A stretch of DNA of 64,000 bases from Bacteroidota bacterium (GTDB lineage Bacteria > Bacteroidota > Bacteroidia > J057 > JADKCL01), in contig JADKCL010000001.1 of the NCBI GenBank assembly GCA_016718825.1, forward strand, positions 372,001 to 436,000. Reading direction: 5' to 3'. The notes under the pieces are model-generated. The model did no database searches. It saw nothing but the letters and a program-made list of their open reading frames with translations, and had not been told where the DNA came from. Below are positions 46,444 through 55,336 of this stretch, piece by piece. The stretch's first letter is position 1. Every line of letters starts with the position of its first letter. The translations under genes were made by a program, and so were the position numbers.

Positions 46444-47887
46444 TTACAGCTGAATATAGACGTTTTTGGCTTCAGTGAAAAAATGCAAGGCTTCCATGCC
46501 GCCTTCACGACCGATTCCGGAGGCTTTCATCCCGCCGAATGGGGTGCGTAAATCCCGGACGAGCCAGCTATTGACCCAGACAATGCCGGTTTCCAAGGCC
46601 GCCGCCACGCGGTGCGCCCGCTTCAGGTCGCTCGTATGCAGCGATGCTGCCAAACCGTACATCGTTCCGTTGGCGTAGCTGATCGCCTCTTCCTCTGTAT
46701 CAAATGGCCAAATGGTCACCACCGGACCAAAAATTTCCTCCTGATTGGTGCGGCAACTGGGCGCAAGGCCCGTAATCACCGTCGGTTGCAAAAACCATCC
46801 ACCTTCACAACGGATGTTGGGCGCAGGTGCCGGTTCGCCGCCGGCGACAATGGTTCCGCCTTCATCAGTTGCGAGTTGGATATAGCTCAGATCCTTTTCG
46901 AATTGATCTTTGGAGACGATCGCACCAATGTCGGTTCCATCTTCGAGCGGATCGCCGATGCGCAAGGCCTTCACGCGGGCAACAAAATCCTCGACAAACT
47001 TGGGGTAAAGTGACCTTTCGACCAAAATCCGCGAACCGCAAAGGCAAATCTGCCCTTGGTTGGCAAACGACGAACGCACGCTCGTGGCCAAAGTCGCTTC
47101 GTAGTCGCAGTCGGCAAAAATGACATTGGGGTTTTTGCCGCCGAGTTCGAGGCTGAGTTTCTTGAACATCGGTCCGGCGACCTCCATGATTTTGCGTCCG
47201 GTGACGGTGCCGCCGGTAAACGAAATGGCCGGCACCTGCGGATGGGCCACGATGGCGGCGCCGGTTTTGTGTCCGAGGCCATGCACGATGTTGAGCACGC
47301 CTGCGGGCAAGCCTGCTTCAATGCAGATCTTGGACAGCAAAAACGAAGTCATCGGCGTAATTTCCGACGGCTTGGCGACGACGGTATTGCCCGCTGCGAG
47401 TGCAGGCGCGATCTTCCATGTGAAGAGGTAAAGCGGCAAATTCCACGGCGAAATGCAACCGGCGACGCCGATCGGGCGACGCAAGGTGTAGTTGAAGCCG
47501 CGGCTGCCCATGTCGTAGGTTTCGCTGTGAAACTGGGTAATCGCCTGCGCAAAAAACCGGAAATTGGCTGATGCACGGGGAATGTCGATCTCGCGGGCAA
47601 GAAACAGGCTTGCCGTTGTCGATGCTCTCGGCGGTCGCAAGCTGATCCATCTTTGCGTCGATCAAGTCAGCAATCCGCAGCAAAATCGCCGAGCGCTTCT
47701 CAATCGGCATGTCGGACCACGCTGGGAAAGCTTCGCGGGCAGCTTCGACGGCCATCTCAACGTCGCGTTCGTCGCTGTCGGGAATCAGGGAATAAACACG
47801 CCCCGTTGCAGGCTCGATGTTGTCAAGCCATTGGTTGGCATGTGGGTCGACCAATTCGCCGCCGATGTAATTTTTGAGCTTTTCCAT
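46444..47887 (-). CDS. NAD-dependent aldehyde dehydrogenase (2-hydroxymuconate/aminomuconate semialdehyde type), frameshift near 47599-47605
   Basis: About 481 residues after correcting one frame shift near 47599-47605, where GKPVS joins to LAREIDIPRASANFRFFA. NAD-binding motifs are visible: VAGCISPWNLPL and FTGGTVTGRKIME. The general-base Glu lies in LSLELGGKNPNVIFAD and the catalytic Cys in FANQGQICLCGSR. The C-terminal TNQEEIFGPVVTIWPF is also typical. The pattern is closest to 2-hydroxymuconic or 2-aminomuconic semialdehyde dehydrogenases (ALDH8-like), which act in aromatic/kynurenine breakdown. Specificity is an inference. The gene lies before an SDR and a lipoprotein on the same strand. 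Confidence 0.88.
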
Positions 47888-47893
47888 ACAGGA

Positions 47894-48388
47894 TCAGAAT
47901 TTGCGAGCGCGGTGTTCTTCTTGCGAATAGTATAGCAATGTGGATCGGTTGTCTCTGATCGTGTAGCCAAAAGTGGGTTGTGAATGGGCGCGTTCCATGA
48001 TCACCGAATCGGGTTGGGGTGCGCGTTTGCCTTCCACGATCTCGTGCATCGCAGCATGTACCGCCTGAATTGCGTCCTTGTCGGATGCGCTTTTCCCTTC
48101 TGGAAGCAGCCATTCGCCCTCCCATTCATCGCTGTAAATGGTATCGCCCTTGTGGCAGACGATATAGAAATAGACAAGTGTGTCCAAGGGACTCTCTCCG
48201 AAATAGCCGGCAGTAAACTTGTCGGGGAGTTCGGCGCCGCAAAACGGGGCTAAATGTTCGACAAACATACTTGCAGGCGGAACAGGCTTCAGGGCATCAG
48301 AATCCACGGAGGAACCTCCACATGCCGTAAGCATGAGGCAACTGAGCAGTGCGAGAGCGGCACCGAATCTAGGCAAAGTGCTGGCCAT
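47894..48388 (-). CDS. Lipoprotein of unknown function
   Basis: 164 residues. Signal FGAALALLSCLMLTAC with lipobox LTAC, so lipidated near residue 23. The mature part has APFCGAELPDKFTAGYFGES and WEGEWLLPEGKSASDKDAIQ. No known domain is recognised. The stop is six bases before the ALDH start, suggesting a shared transcript. Its function is unknown. Confidence 0.7.
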   Translation of the reverse strand: MASTLPRFGAALALLSCLMLTACGGSSVDSDALKPVPPASMFVEHLAPFCGAELPDKFTAGYFGESPLDTLVYFYIVCHKGDTIYSDEWEGEWLLPEGKSASDKDAIQAVHAAMHEIVEGKRAPQPDSVIMERAHSQPTFGYTIRDNRSTLLYYSQEEHRARKF

Positions 48389-48437
48389 GCTGCCAATTTA
48401 GGAAAATTTAAAGAGGCATTTCCAATCCTGTCATGAA

Positions 48438-49229
48438 TCAGAGGCTTTTCGTGCGTCCGCCGTCGACGGGCAGGTTGATGCCGTTGATATAGCTTGCGGA
48501 TGGGGAGGCGAGGAAAGCGATGGCATAAGCCACTTCTTCGGGTCTGGCGAAGCGTTTTGCGGGGATGGAGGACAGCATCTGATTGGCGGCTTCGGCTTCG
48601 CTGATGCCTGTTTTTTCCACTTTGGCTTGGAGAATGCTTTGAAGGCGCTCGGTTTCGGTCGCACCGGGGAGCACGTTGTTGACGGTAATGCCAAAGCCGC
48701 CGAGTTCATTGGCGAGGGTTTTGGCCCAGTTGGCAACTGCGCCACGGATGGTATTGGAAACGCCGAGGCCGTCGAGCGGCTGCTTGACGCTGGTGGAGAT
48801 CACATTGATGATGCGGCCGTAGCCACTGGCTTTCATGCCGGGCAGGAGTGCTTGCACCAAGATATGGTTACAAACTAGGTGCTGGTTGAAGGCCGCGCGG
48901 TATTCTTCGATGTCTGCAGAATGGGCGGCGCCTCCGGCCGGGCCACCGGTATTGTTGATGAGAATATGAATCGTATGGAGGTGCTCGGCCATCCAACGGT
49001 CGAGCGCATCGCGCAGTTGGGCGGGACGGTCAAAATCGGCAACGAGGTAGCCATGATGCTGGCCATTGGGTGTTGGCAATTCGGCAGCAACGGCTTTCAG
49101 CTTCTCGGCATTCCGCGCGACAAGCGTTACCTGTGCGCCCATGCTTGCGAGCTCGATGGCGGCGGCTTTGCCGATGCCTTGCGTGCTGCCACAAACCACT
49201 GCCGATTTTCCATTTAAATTCAGTTCCAT
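48438..49229 (-). CDS. SDR-family oxidoreductase lacking the classical YxxxK pair
   Basis: 263 residues from the ATG at 49229. The Rossmann dinucleotide motif is VVCGSTQGIGKAAAIELAS and the NNTGG motif is ILINNTGGPAGGA. The catalytic serine region reads VISTSVKQPLDGLG. At the position of the classical YxxxK the sequence is SNTIRGAVANWAKTLANELG, so Tyr is replaced by Ser and Lys by Arg. The rest is standard (PGATETERLQ, INLPVDGG). This variant is seen in a known SDR subgroup ('VKQP---L-VSNTIR'), so it need not be inactive, but canonical reductase chemistry is doubtful. It is the most upstream gene of this minus-strand group. Confidence 0.85.
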   Translation of the reverse strand: MELNLNGKSAVVCGSTQGIGKAAAIELASMGAQVTLVARNAEKLKAVAAELPTPNGQHHGYLVADFDRPAQLRDALDRWMAEHLHTIHILINNTGGPAGGAAHSADIEEYRAAFNQHLVCNHILVQALLPGMKASGYGRIINVISTSVKQPLDGLGVSNTIRGAVANWAKTLANELGGFGITVNNVLPGATETERLQSILQAKVEKTGISEAEAANQMLSSIPAKRFARPEEVAYAIAFLASPSASYINGINLPVDGGRTKSL

Positions 49230-49473
49230 ATCCGACCGTTGTGCTAAGTATTGCGTAAGAAACAAAAAGTCAATTCTGCGAATTCTACTGGAATGCCGCA
49301 TCCTTTCTGCCAAATTGTTACAGAATTTTTATATTTACTTGGAATGCCGAAAAAAAGCAGGGCACAATCCTGTTTTGAATTCGTCAATCCGAGTGGTTTT
49401 TGGTGGAAAATACGCTTTCTGGACCATGAACTGGCTTTTTGAGAAATTAGGTTAGAGAATTAAACGACATCTG

Positions 49474-52400
49474 ATGATGAGTCAATTACCACAATCGCCC
49501 TTTGGGAACCCTTTACGCTTTTTGCTGATTTTGCTCACCCTGACAATCGGAATTTCCGGTGTGCGAGCGCAGTGCCCCGTCAATGCCTCCTTTAACCACA
49601 GCTCGAGTTACATCTGTCAAGGTGCAAGCCTTACCTTTAACAATACAACCACAGGAGGTGCCATCGGCCAGAATTGGTTTGAGAACGTCACTTCCTTCTC
49701 TACGCTGCTCAGCCCGACCCGAACGTTCAATACGCCGGGCACTTACATCATTTCGCTGCTTTCAACGAATGGGGCTTGCACGGATACCGCTCAATCTGCC
49801 ATCACCGTGAGCCCGACCATGACGGCTACGGCAACATTTGTGAGCCCGACCTGTTTCAATGGCACCAACGGATCTGCCAACCTCACACCTGGCGGAGGCA
49901 CTCCCAACCGCAGCGTCAACAACAACCGTGCAATCTCTGACTACATCGCCGCCAACACCGTTTCCAATGCGGGTTATGCAGGTGGCATTACGGTCGAAGC
50001 TTGGGTTAAACCAAGGTCCACTTGGACAACAGGGGACGGCCTTTTTATGGCGTTCAACCAGACCGGCGGTACAAGCAATCGCTTCTTCGTGGGATACAAT
50101 CCTGGCTTTCAGCAGTTTGTTTATTTTGATGACAATACTGGAAACTCATTCATGCTGGGAACCCAACCTCGGGGAAATTGGTACCATGTTGCGCTGACAA
50201 TCAATGCTGCCAACCAAGTGAATTTTTACTTGAATGGGGTCCTCAATAAAACCTTCAACACGACCAATACTTGGATTCCGCAAGCGGGAGATCGCTTTTC
50301 CATGGGACAAGAATGGGATTACACGGTGCTTTCCCAGCACTTTGATGGATTCATTGACGAAGCCCGTGTATGGAATGCAGTTTTGTCTGGCCCAACGATT
50401 TTGAGCAATAGAAACAGTTGCATGGGCATCAACAATACCCACCCCAACTGGGGAAATTTGGTTGCCTATTACAGCATGAACGAGGGTTCGGGCACGTATA
50501 TTTTTGACCGCTCTGGCCGCAACAACCACGGTCAGCGCATCAACGGCACTGTTTATGGCACCGCTGCTGAAAGCAACTGGGGCTGCTTCAGTGCTGGAAC
50601 GGGTTACGGCTATTCCTGGAGCAATGGCGCCACCACCGAAGACCTCACAGGCATCGGCGCAGGCACCTACACCGTCACCCTGATGGATGGCGCTGGCGCA
50701 GGTTGCAATCCGACGGCGACCGTGACCCTCATCAACCCAGCAGCTACGGTAGTCGCAATCACCCCTCCCGGACCGGTCGCGATTTGTGCCGGCTTGTCCA
50801 CGACCTTGACCGCATCTGGCGCGAATACCTATGTTTGGTCACCGGGAACCGGCCTTTCGGGAACGACGACGCCATCTGTCACGGCAAGTCCGACCGGCAC
50901 GACGACCTATACTTGTGTCGGTACAAGCGCATTGGGATGCACAGGCAGTTCCACCGTACAGGTTGTCGTCAATCCCTTGCCAACAGCAACGATTACAGGA
51001 ACCAACATCCTTTGCTTTGGAGACACCACTACCCTTACAGCTGGCGGAGGTACCTCTTATGTGTGGAGCAACGGCCCTACAACCGCTGGAAACACGGTGA
51101 CTCCTGGCACGACGACAACCTACACGGTCACTGTCACCGACGCCAATACCTGTATCGATACGGAAACTGCAACGGTCACTGTCAACCCATTACCGATCGT
51201 GACCTTCACGGGAATTGACACGATTTGCAATGGTGATTCGACAACGATCACCGCCGCAGGCGGCACTGGCTACGTATGGAGCAATGGCCCCACTACCGCG
51301 GGTCAAATCCTTGCTCCTAATACTTCGACAAGCTACACGGTCACCGTTTCGGATGCCAATTCTTGCGAAAATACGGGCTCCATCACGGTCGTTGTCAATG
51401 CATTGCCGGTGCTGAACTTTGCCGGCATCGATACGATCTGTGCGGGCGATACTACGCAAATCACGGTTGCTGGGGCAAGCACCTATCTCTGGGGCCATGG
51501 TCCGACCACGGCCCTCGTCGATTTGAATCCGTTTGGAAACACATTTTATAGTGTGATGGGAACCGACAGCAATGGTTGCAGTGCTGCCGATTCGATCGAA
51601 ATCATCGTCAATGCCTTGCCGGTCATCACGATCACAGGCAACGATACGCTCTGCGTTGGCGATTCCACTTTGCTCACCGGAAATGGCGGCACAAGCTACC
51701 TTTGGAGCACCGGGGATCTGACGTCCATGATCACAGCGATTCCCGCCGGCAATACGACCTATACCTTGACAGGCACAGATGGCAATGGCTGCAGTGGTAA
51801 TGCCGCATTCGCAGTCGTGGTCAATGCGCTTCCGACCCCGACCATCACAGGCTTGGACAGCATCTGCGTTGGTGACACCACGACTTTGATTGCCTCAGGC
51901 GGATTGACTTATTTCTGGAGCACGTTTACGAATACCGCAAGTATTTCCGTCGGTCCGTTGGTCAATACCACTTATACGGTTACCGCTACGGATGGCAATG
52001 GCTGCGAAGCCTCGGCAAGTACGACCGTAGTGGTCAATGCCCTGCCAACGACACCGGTCATCACCCAAAGCGGCAACCTGCTGTCGACAACGGGCGGATT
52101 TGCCAGCTATCAATGGTTTTTCAATGGCAACCCGATTTCGGGGGCAACGTCTGCGAGCCATACTGCAACACAAGACGGCAACTATACCGTCACTGTGACC
52201 AATGCGGCAGGATGCTCTGCAACTTCAGCTCCACTTGCAGTCATCGTCATCGGGATCACGCCAAGTGGTTTTGCCAACTTCGGATTGCAGGTTTATCCCA
52301 ATCCGAATGGCGGCAAATTCACGGTGCGTTTGGACTTGGAGCGTGACCGGAATGTAAGCTTGCGGATCTTTGACTTGGTCGGCAAGCAGGTTTGGAGTCA

Positions 52401-52527
52401 GCAAGGCGATCTTCCATTCGGCGAATGGAAACAAGCCATCGACCTCAGCCAATTGACCAAGGGCACCTACATGCTCGACGTCACTTCTGAAGGTCAACGG
52501 ATGACGACGAAGGTGGTCGTGCAATAA
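49474..52527 (+). CDS. Large T9SS cargo with PKD/Ig-like repeats and a LamG domain inside a SprB repeat
   Basis: 1017 residues. Signal FLLILLTLTIGISGVRAQ. A PKD-like domain (about 35-110) precedes a split SprB-like repeat: its first half ends near ANLTPGGGTP (residue ~144) and its second half starts at YGYSWSNGATTEDL (~370). Between them lies a LamG-type domain (ITVEAWVKPRSTWTTGDG, FYLNGVLNKTFNTTNTW, FDGFIDEARVWNAVLSG). Six or seven ~70-residue repeats follow (for example LPVITITGNDTLCVGDSTLL and NGCSGNAAFAVVV). The C-terminus is a T9SS type A sorting domain (VYPNPNGGKFTVRLDLERD, IFDLVGKQVWSQ, KGTYMLDVTSEG). It should be displayed at the cell surface; glycan or protein binding via LamG is inferred. 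Confidence 0.88.
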   Translation: MMSQLPQSPFGNPLRFLLILLTLTIGISGVRAQCPVNASFNHSSSYICQGASLTFNNTTTGGAIGQNWFENVTSFSTLLSPTRTFNTPGTYIISLLSTNGACTDTAQSAITVSPTMTATATFVSPTCFNGTNGSANLTPGGGTPNRSVNNNRAISDYIAANTVSNAGYAGGITVEAWVKPRSTWTTGDGLFMAFNQTGGTSNRFFVGYNPGFQQFVYFDDNTGNSFMLGTQPRGNWYHVALTINAANQVNFYLNGVLNKTFNTTNTWIPQAGDRFSMGQEWDYTVLSQHFDGFIDEARVWNAVLSGPTILSNRNSCMGINNTHPNWGNLVAYYSMNEGSGTYIFDRSGRNNHGQRINGTVYGTAAESNWGCFSAGTGYGYSWSNGATTEDLTGIGAGTYTVTLMDGAGAGCNPTATVTLINPAATVVAITPPGPVAICAGLSTTLTASGANTYVWSPGTGLSGTTTPSVTASPTGTTTYTCVGTSALGCTGSSTVQVVVNPLPTATITGTNILCFGDTTTLTAGGGTSYVWSNGPTTAGNTVTPGTTTTYTVTVTDANTCIDTETATVTVNPLPIVTFTGIDTICNGDSTTITAAGGTGYVWSNGPTTAGQILAPNTSTSYTVTVSDANSCENTGSITVVVNALPVLNFAGIDTICAGDTTQITVAGASTYLWGHGPTTALVDLNPFGNTFYSVMGTDSNGCSAADSIEIIVNALPVITITGNDTLCVGDSTLLTGNGGTSYLWSTGDLTSMITAIPAGNTTYTLTGTDGNGCSGNAAFAVVVNALPTPTITGLDSICVGDTTTLIASGGLTYFWSTFTNTASISVGPLVNTTYTVTATDGNGCEASASTTVVVNALPTTPVITQSGNLLSTTGGFASYQWFFNGNPISGATSASHTATQDGNYTVTVTNAAGCSATSAPLAVIVIGITPSGFANFGLQVYPNPNGGKFTVRLDLERDRNVSLRIFDLVGKQVWSQQGDLPFGEWKQAIDLSQLTKGTYMLDVTSEGQRMTTKVVVQ
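50749..52250 (+). repeat. Tandem ~71-residue Ig-like repeats
   Basis: Six copies of a unit opening 'NALP--TITG-DTIC-GDSTT' and closing 'TVTDANGCE---T-VV', plus one shorter, more divergent copy at the end. Each copy has a conserved pair of cysteines (C after the strand turn and C near the end), probably a disulfide. Confidence 0.8.
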
Positions 52528-52550
52528 GCGCTGGAGATCGTGAATCAAAA

Positions 52551-52578
52551 AAACGCCCCGAAGAGAAACGGGGCGTTT
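52551..52578 (-). terminator. Terminator between the T9SS cargo gene and nadB (mainly for nadB)
   Basis: Arms AAACGCCCCG (52551-52560) and CGGGGCGTTT (52569-52578) flank an 8-base loop. On the minus strand the hairpin is followed by a run of T, so it should end the nadB transcript. On the plus strand the trailing T run is weak (TTTCTT), so it may also serve the cargo gene, less strongly. Confidence 0.8.
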
Positions 52579-52616
52579 CTTGCCCCATTTCTATTTTCCT
52601 GCAATCGCAATCGCGG

Positions 52617-54209
52617 TTACAACACCGTATCATAAGCCTGCGGCAGCTTCTCGGGATAATCCGTCGTGAAGTGCAGGCCTCGGCTTTCCTTGCGAATCTT
52701 GGCCGATTTGATGGTCAGATAGGCGCAGGTGATGATGTTGCGCAATTCGCAGAGCTCGGGGGAGACTTTGGTTTTGCGGTAAAAGTCTTCTGTCTCTTCG
52801 AATATCAACTTAATGCGGCGCTCGGCACGCTCCAAGCGCAGGTTGCTGCGCACGATGCCCACGAAGTTGGTCATCAAGGTCTGCACCTCGCGGAAGTTGT
52901 GCGAAATCAGCACCCATTCCTCGGTCAATTCCACGCCTTGCTCGTTCCATTCCGGGATATCTTCCTGAAAATTGTAGTTCTGCCAGTTTTCCTTGACGGC
53001 TTCGAAGATGTTGTGGGCATAGACGATCCCTTCGAGCAAGCTGTTGGATGCCAGGCGATTCGCCCCATGTAACCCCGAACTGCTCACTTCACCCATGGCA
53101 TACAAACGGCCGATGCTCGAATGTCCGTGCATGTCGATCAAAACCCCGCCGCAAGTGTAATGCTGTGCGGGCCTTACAGGAATCATGTCTTTGGTAATGT
53201 CGATACCCTTGCTCAGGCACTTCTCCAAAATGTTGGGGAAATGGCCATGCAATTCCTTGGGGTCGATATGGGTGGCGTCGAGCCAGACAAATTCGGAGCC
53301 GGAAAGCTTCATTTCGTTGTCGATGGCGCGGGCGACGATGTCACGGGGTGCGAGGTCCTTGCGGGGATCGTACTTTTCCATGAATGCCGTCTTGTTGTAT
53401 TGCGTGCGCAAGATGGCGCCGGCACCACGCATGGCTTCGGTGATCAAAAAGGCGGGGCGCACGCCGGGTTCGTAGAGCGAGGTCGGATGAAACTGGGCGA
53501 ATTCCATGTTGGCGACGCGGCCCATGGCGCGGTACACCATCGCGATGCCGTCACCCGTGGCGACGCTCGGGTTGGTGGTCGCATCAAAGACATTGCCGCA
53601 GCCGCCCGAGGCGAGCATGGTCAGGCGCGAGAGGATGCGCACGACCTTTTTGGCCTTGACGTCGAGGGCGTAAACGCCGTAACATTCGATGCCGGGAGTG
53701 CCGCGGTTGAGGTAACGCCCGAGATGATGCTGCGTGAGCAGGTCGATGGCGAAGAAATGTTCGCTGAGGGTGATGTTGGGATGCAACTCGACAGCGGCCA
53801 AGAGGGCGCGTTCGATTTCCCAGCCCGTGGCATCCTTGGAGTGGAGAATGCGGCTTTCGGAGTGGCCACCTTCGCGGCCAAGGCTGAGGGTGCCGTCTTC
53901 GCGGCGGTCGAAGCGGGCGCCATTGTCGATGAGCTCCTGCACGCGCAGGGGGCCATTTTCGACGACCATGCGCACCACTTCCTCATTGCAAAGGCCGTCG
54001 CCCGCATCGAGGGTGTCGGCAACATGGGATTCGAAGGTATCCATATTGGAAACAACGGCCGCGATACCGCCCTGCGCATACTTGGTATTGCTTTCGTCTT
54101 TGTTGCGCTTGGTTATGATGAGCACCTTGCCCAACTGCGCCGCCTTGAGCGCAAACGACAGTCCGGCCACGCCGGAACCGATCACCAAAAAATCTGTGCG
54201 AATGTCCAT
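52617..54209 (-). CDS. nadB: L-aspartate oxidase
   Basis: 530 residues. NadB oxidises L-aspartate to iminoaspartate, the first step of NAD synthesis. The FAD-binding motif is FLVIGSGVAGLSFALKAA. Flavin-contact and substrate motifs are NTKYAQGGIAAV, HSESRILHSKDATGWEIERA, PAQHYTCGGVLIDMHG and YAMGEVSSSGLHGANRLASN. The C-terminal helical domain starts at about 430. The start ATG at 54209 has a TACTTTAG box (54214-54221) 4 bases upstream. No nadA or nadC is in the window. Confidence 0.97.
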   Translation of the reverse strand: MDIRTDFLVIGSGVAGLSFALKAAQLGKVLIITKRNKDESNTKYAQGGIAAVVSNMDTFESHVADTLDAGDGLCNEEVVRMVVENGPLRVQELIDNGARFDRREDGTLSLGREGGHSESRILHSKDATGWEIERALLAAVELHPNITLSEHFFAIDLLTQHHLGRYLNRGTPGIECYGVYALDVKAKKVVRILSRLTMLASGGCGNVFDATTNPSVATGDGIAMVYRAMGRVANMEFAQFHPTSLYEPGVRPAFLITEAMRGAGAILRTQYNKTAFMEKYDPRKDLAPRDIVARAIDNEMKLSGSEFVWLDATHIDPKELHGHFPNILEKCLSKGIDITKDMIPVRPAQHYTCGGVLIDMHGHSSIGRLYAMGEVSSSGLHGANRLASNSLLEGIVYAHNIFEAVKENWQNYNFQEDIPEWNEQGVELTEEWVLISHNFREVQTLMTNFVGIVRSNLRLERAERRIKLIFEETEDFYRKTKVSPELCELRNIITCAYLTIKSAKIRKESRGLHFTTDYPEKLPQAYDTVL

Positions 54210-54213
54210 GTGG

Positions 54214-54221
54214 CTAAAGTA
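54214..54221 (-). promoter_or_regulatory. Candidate -7 promoter box for nadB
   Basis: The minus strand reads TACTTTAG, close to TAnnTTTG, four bases before the nadB ATG. If used, the nadB message would be leaderless or nearly so. Confidence 0.35.
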
Positions 54222-54291
54222 GGGAATTTTTGTTTCCTACGGTTGGCCATGAACGATGCTGTGATGTCCCAACCTGCGGCAGCGTCAAATA

Positions 54292-54336
54292 GCGAAGGGG
54301 GCGCTATCACCAAAAAAGTGTTAGCGCCCCCTTCGC
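54292..54336 (-). terminator. Strong hairpin terminator after moxR
   Basis: Arms GCGAAGGGGGCGCTA (54292-54306) and TAGCGCCCCCTTCGC (54322-54336) pair over 15 bases around a 15-base loop. On the minus strand a short T run follows. It lies 10 bases after the moxR stop and isolates the operon from nadB. Confidence 0.75.
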
Positions 54337-54346
54337 ACAAAAAGGA

Positions 54347-55336
54347 TTACCCCTCGTTCATCAAGCGCTTGATGATGTCGGCGCTCGTGATGCCTTCGGC
54401 TTCAGCGGTGAAGCTGGGCACGATACGGTGGCGCAAGACGGAAACGGCGACGGCCTTCACGTCTTCGATGTCGGGGCTGTATTTGCCGCGGAGCAGGGCG
54501 TGCGCCTTGGCGCCGAGGATCAGGTATTGCGAGGCGCGTGGGCCTGCACCCCATGTGATCAAGTCCTTGATAAATGCCGGGGCGGCAGGCGTGCCGACAC
54601 GGGTTTTGGTGACCAAGTTCACGGCGTAGGTGATCACAGTGTCTGTGACAGGCACCTTGCGCACGAGGTCTTGGAAATATTGGATGTCTTCGCGGTCGAG
54701 GATGACCTTGAGCTCGGCTTTGTGATCGCTCGTCGTCTGCTTGACGATGTTGATTTCCTCCTGCAGCGTAGGATAACCGACCTCGATGTTGAACATGAAG
54801 CGGTCGAGCTGCGCCTCGGGCAATGGGTAGGTACCTTCCTGCTCGATCGGGTTTTGGGTCGCCAACACGAAGAAAGGCTCGTCGAGTTTATAGCTCTGAC
54901 CTGCGATGGTCACCCTTTTTTCCTGCATCGCCTCCAAAAGCGCGGCTTGCGTCTTGGGAGGGGTACGGTTGATCTCGTCGGCGAGGATGATATTCGCGAA
55001 GATCGGACCCTTGATGAACTTGAAATATTTTTTGTTGGTGTCCACGTCGATCTCCAAAATTTCGGAGCCGAGGATGTCACCGGGCATCAGGTCAGGCGTG
55101 AACTGAATGCGGTTGAACTCCAAGTCGAGGATGCGGGAAACAGTGCTGATGAGCAAGGTTTTCGCGAGACCGGGCACACCGACCAACAAACTGTGACCTT
55201 TGCAGAAGAGCGCGATGATCAATTTCTCGATCACATCCTCTTGGCCTACAATGACTTTGCCAATTTCAGCTTTAAGGGCTTTGTATTTTTCGGCGAGCGC
55301 GTCGGCTGCCTGCTTATCGTCTTTGTACTTGCTCAT
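54347..55336 (-). CDS. moxR: MoxR-family AAA+ ATPase
   Basis: 329 residues. AAA+ motifs are clear: Walker A GVPGLAKTLL (about 54-63), Walker B IILADEINR, and sensor/arginine-finger region ATQNPIEQEGTYPLPEAQLD. The C-terminal lid has VAVSVLRHRIVPSF. MoxR proteins act as chaperone-like ATPases that help fold or insert cofactors in partner proteins, usually of the VWA/DUF58 type. Here the gene overlaps the preceding SurA-like gene (ATGA) and is last of the PPIase operon; no DUF58 or VWA gene follows, and the terminator at 54292 ends the transcript. Confidence 0.94.
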   Translation of the reverse strand: MSKYKDDKQAADALAEKYKALKAEIGKVIVGQEDVIEKLIIALFCKGHSLLVGVPGLAKTLLISTVSRILDLEFNRIQFTPDLMPGDILGSEILEIDVDTNKKYFKFIKGPIFANIILADEINRTPPKTQAALLEAMQEKRVTIAGQSYKLDEPFFVLATQNPIEQEGTYPLPEAQLDRFMFNIEVGYPTLQEEINIVKQTTSDHKAELKVILDREDIQYFQDLVRKVPVTDTVITYAVNLVTKTRVGTPAAPAFIKDLITWGAGPRASQYLILGAKAHALLRGKYSPDIEDVKAVAVSVLRHRIVPSFTAEAEGITSADIIKRLMNEG

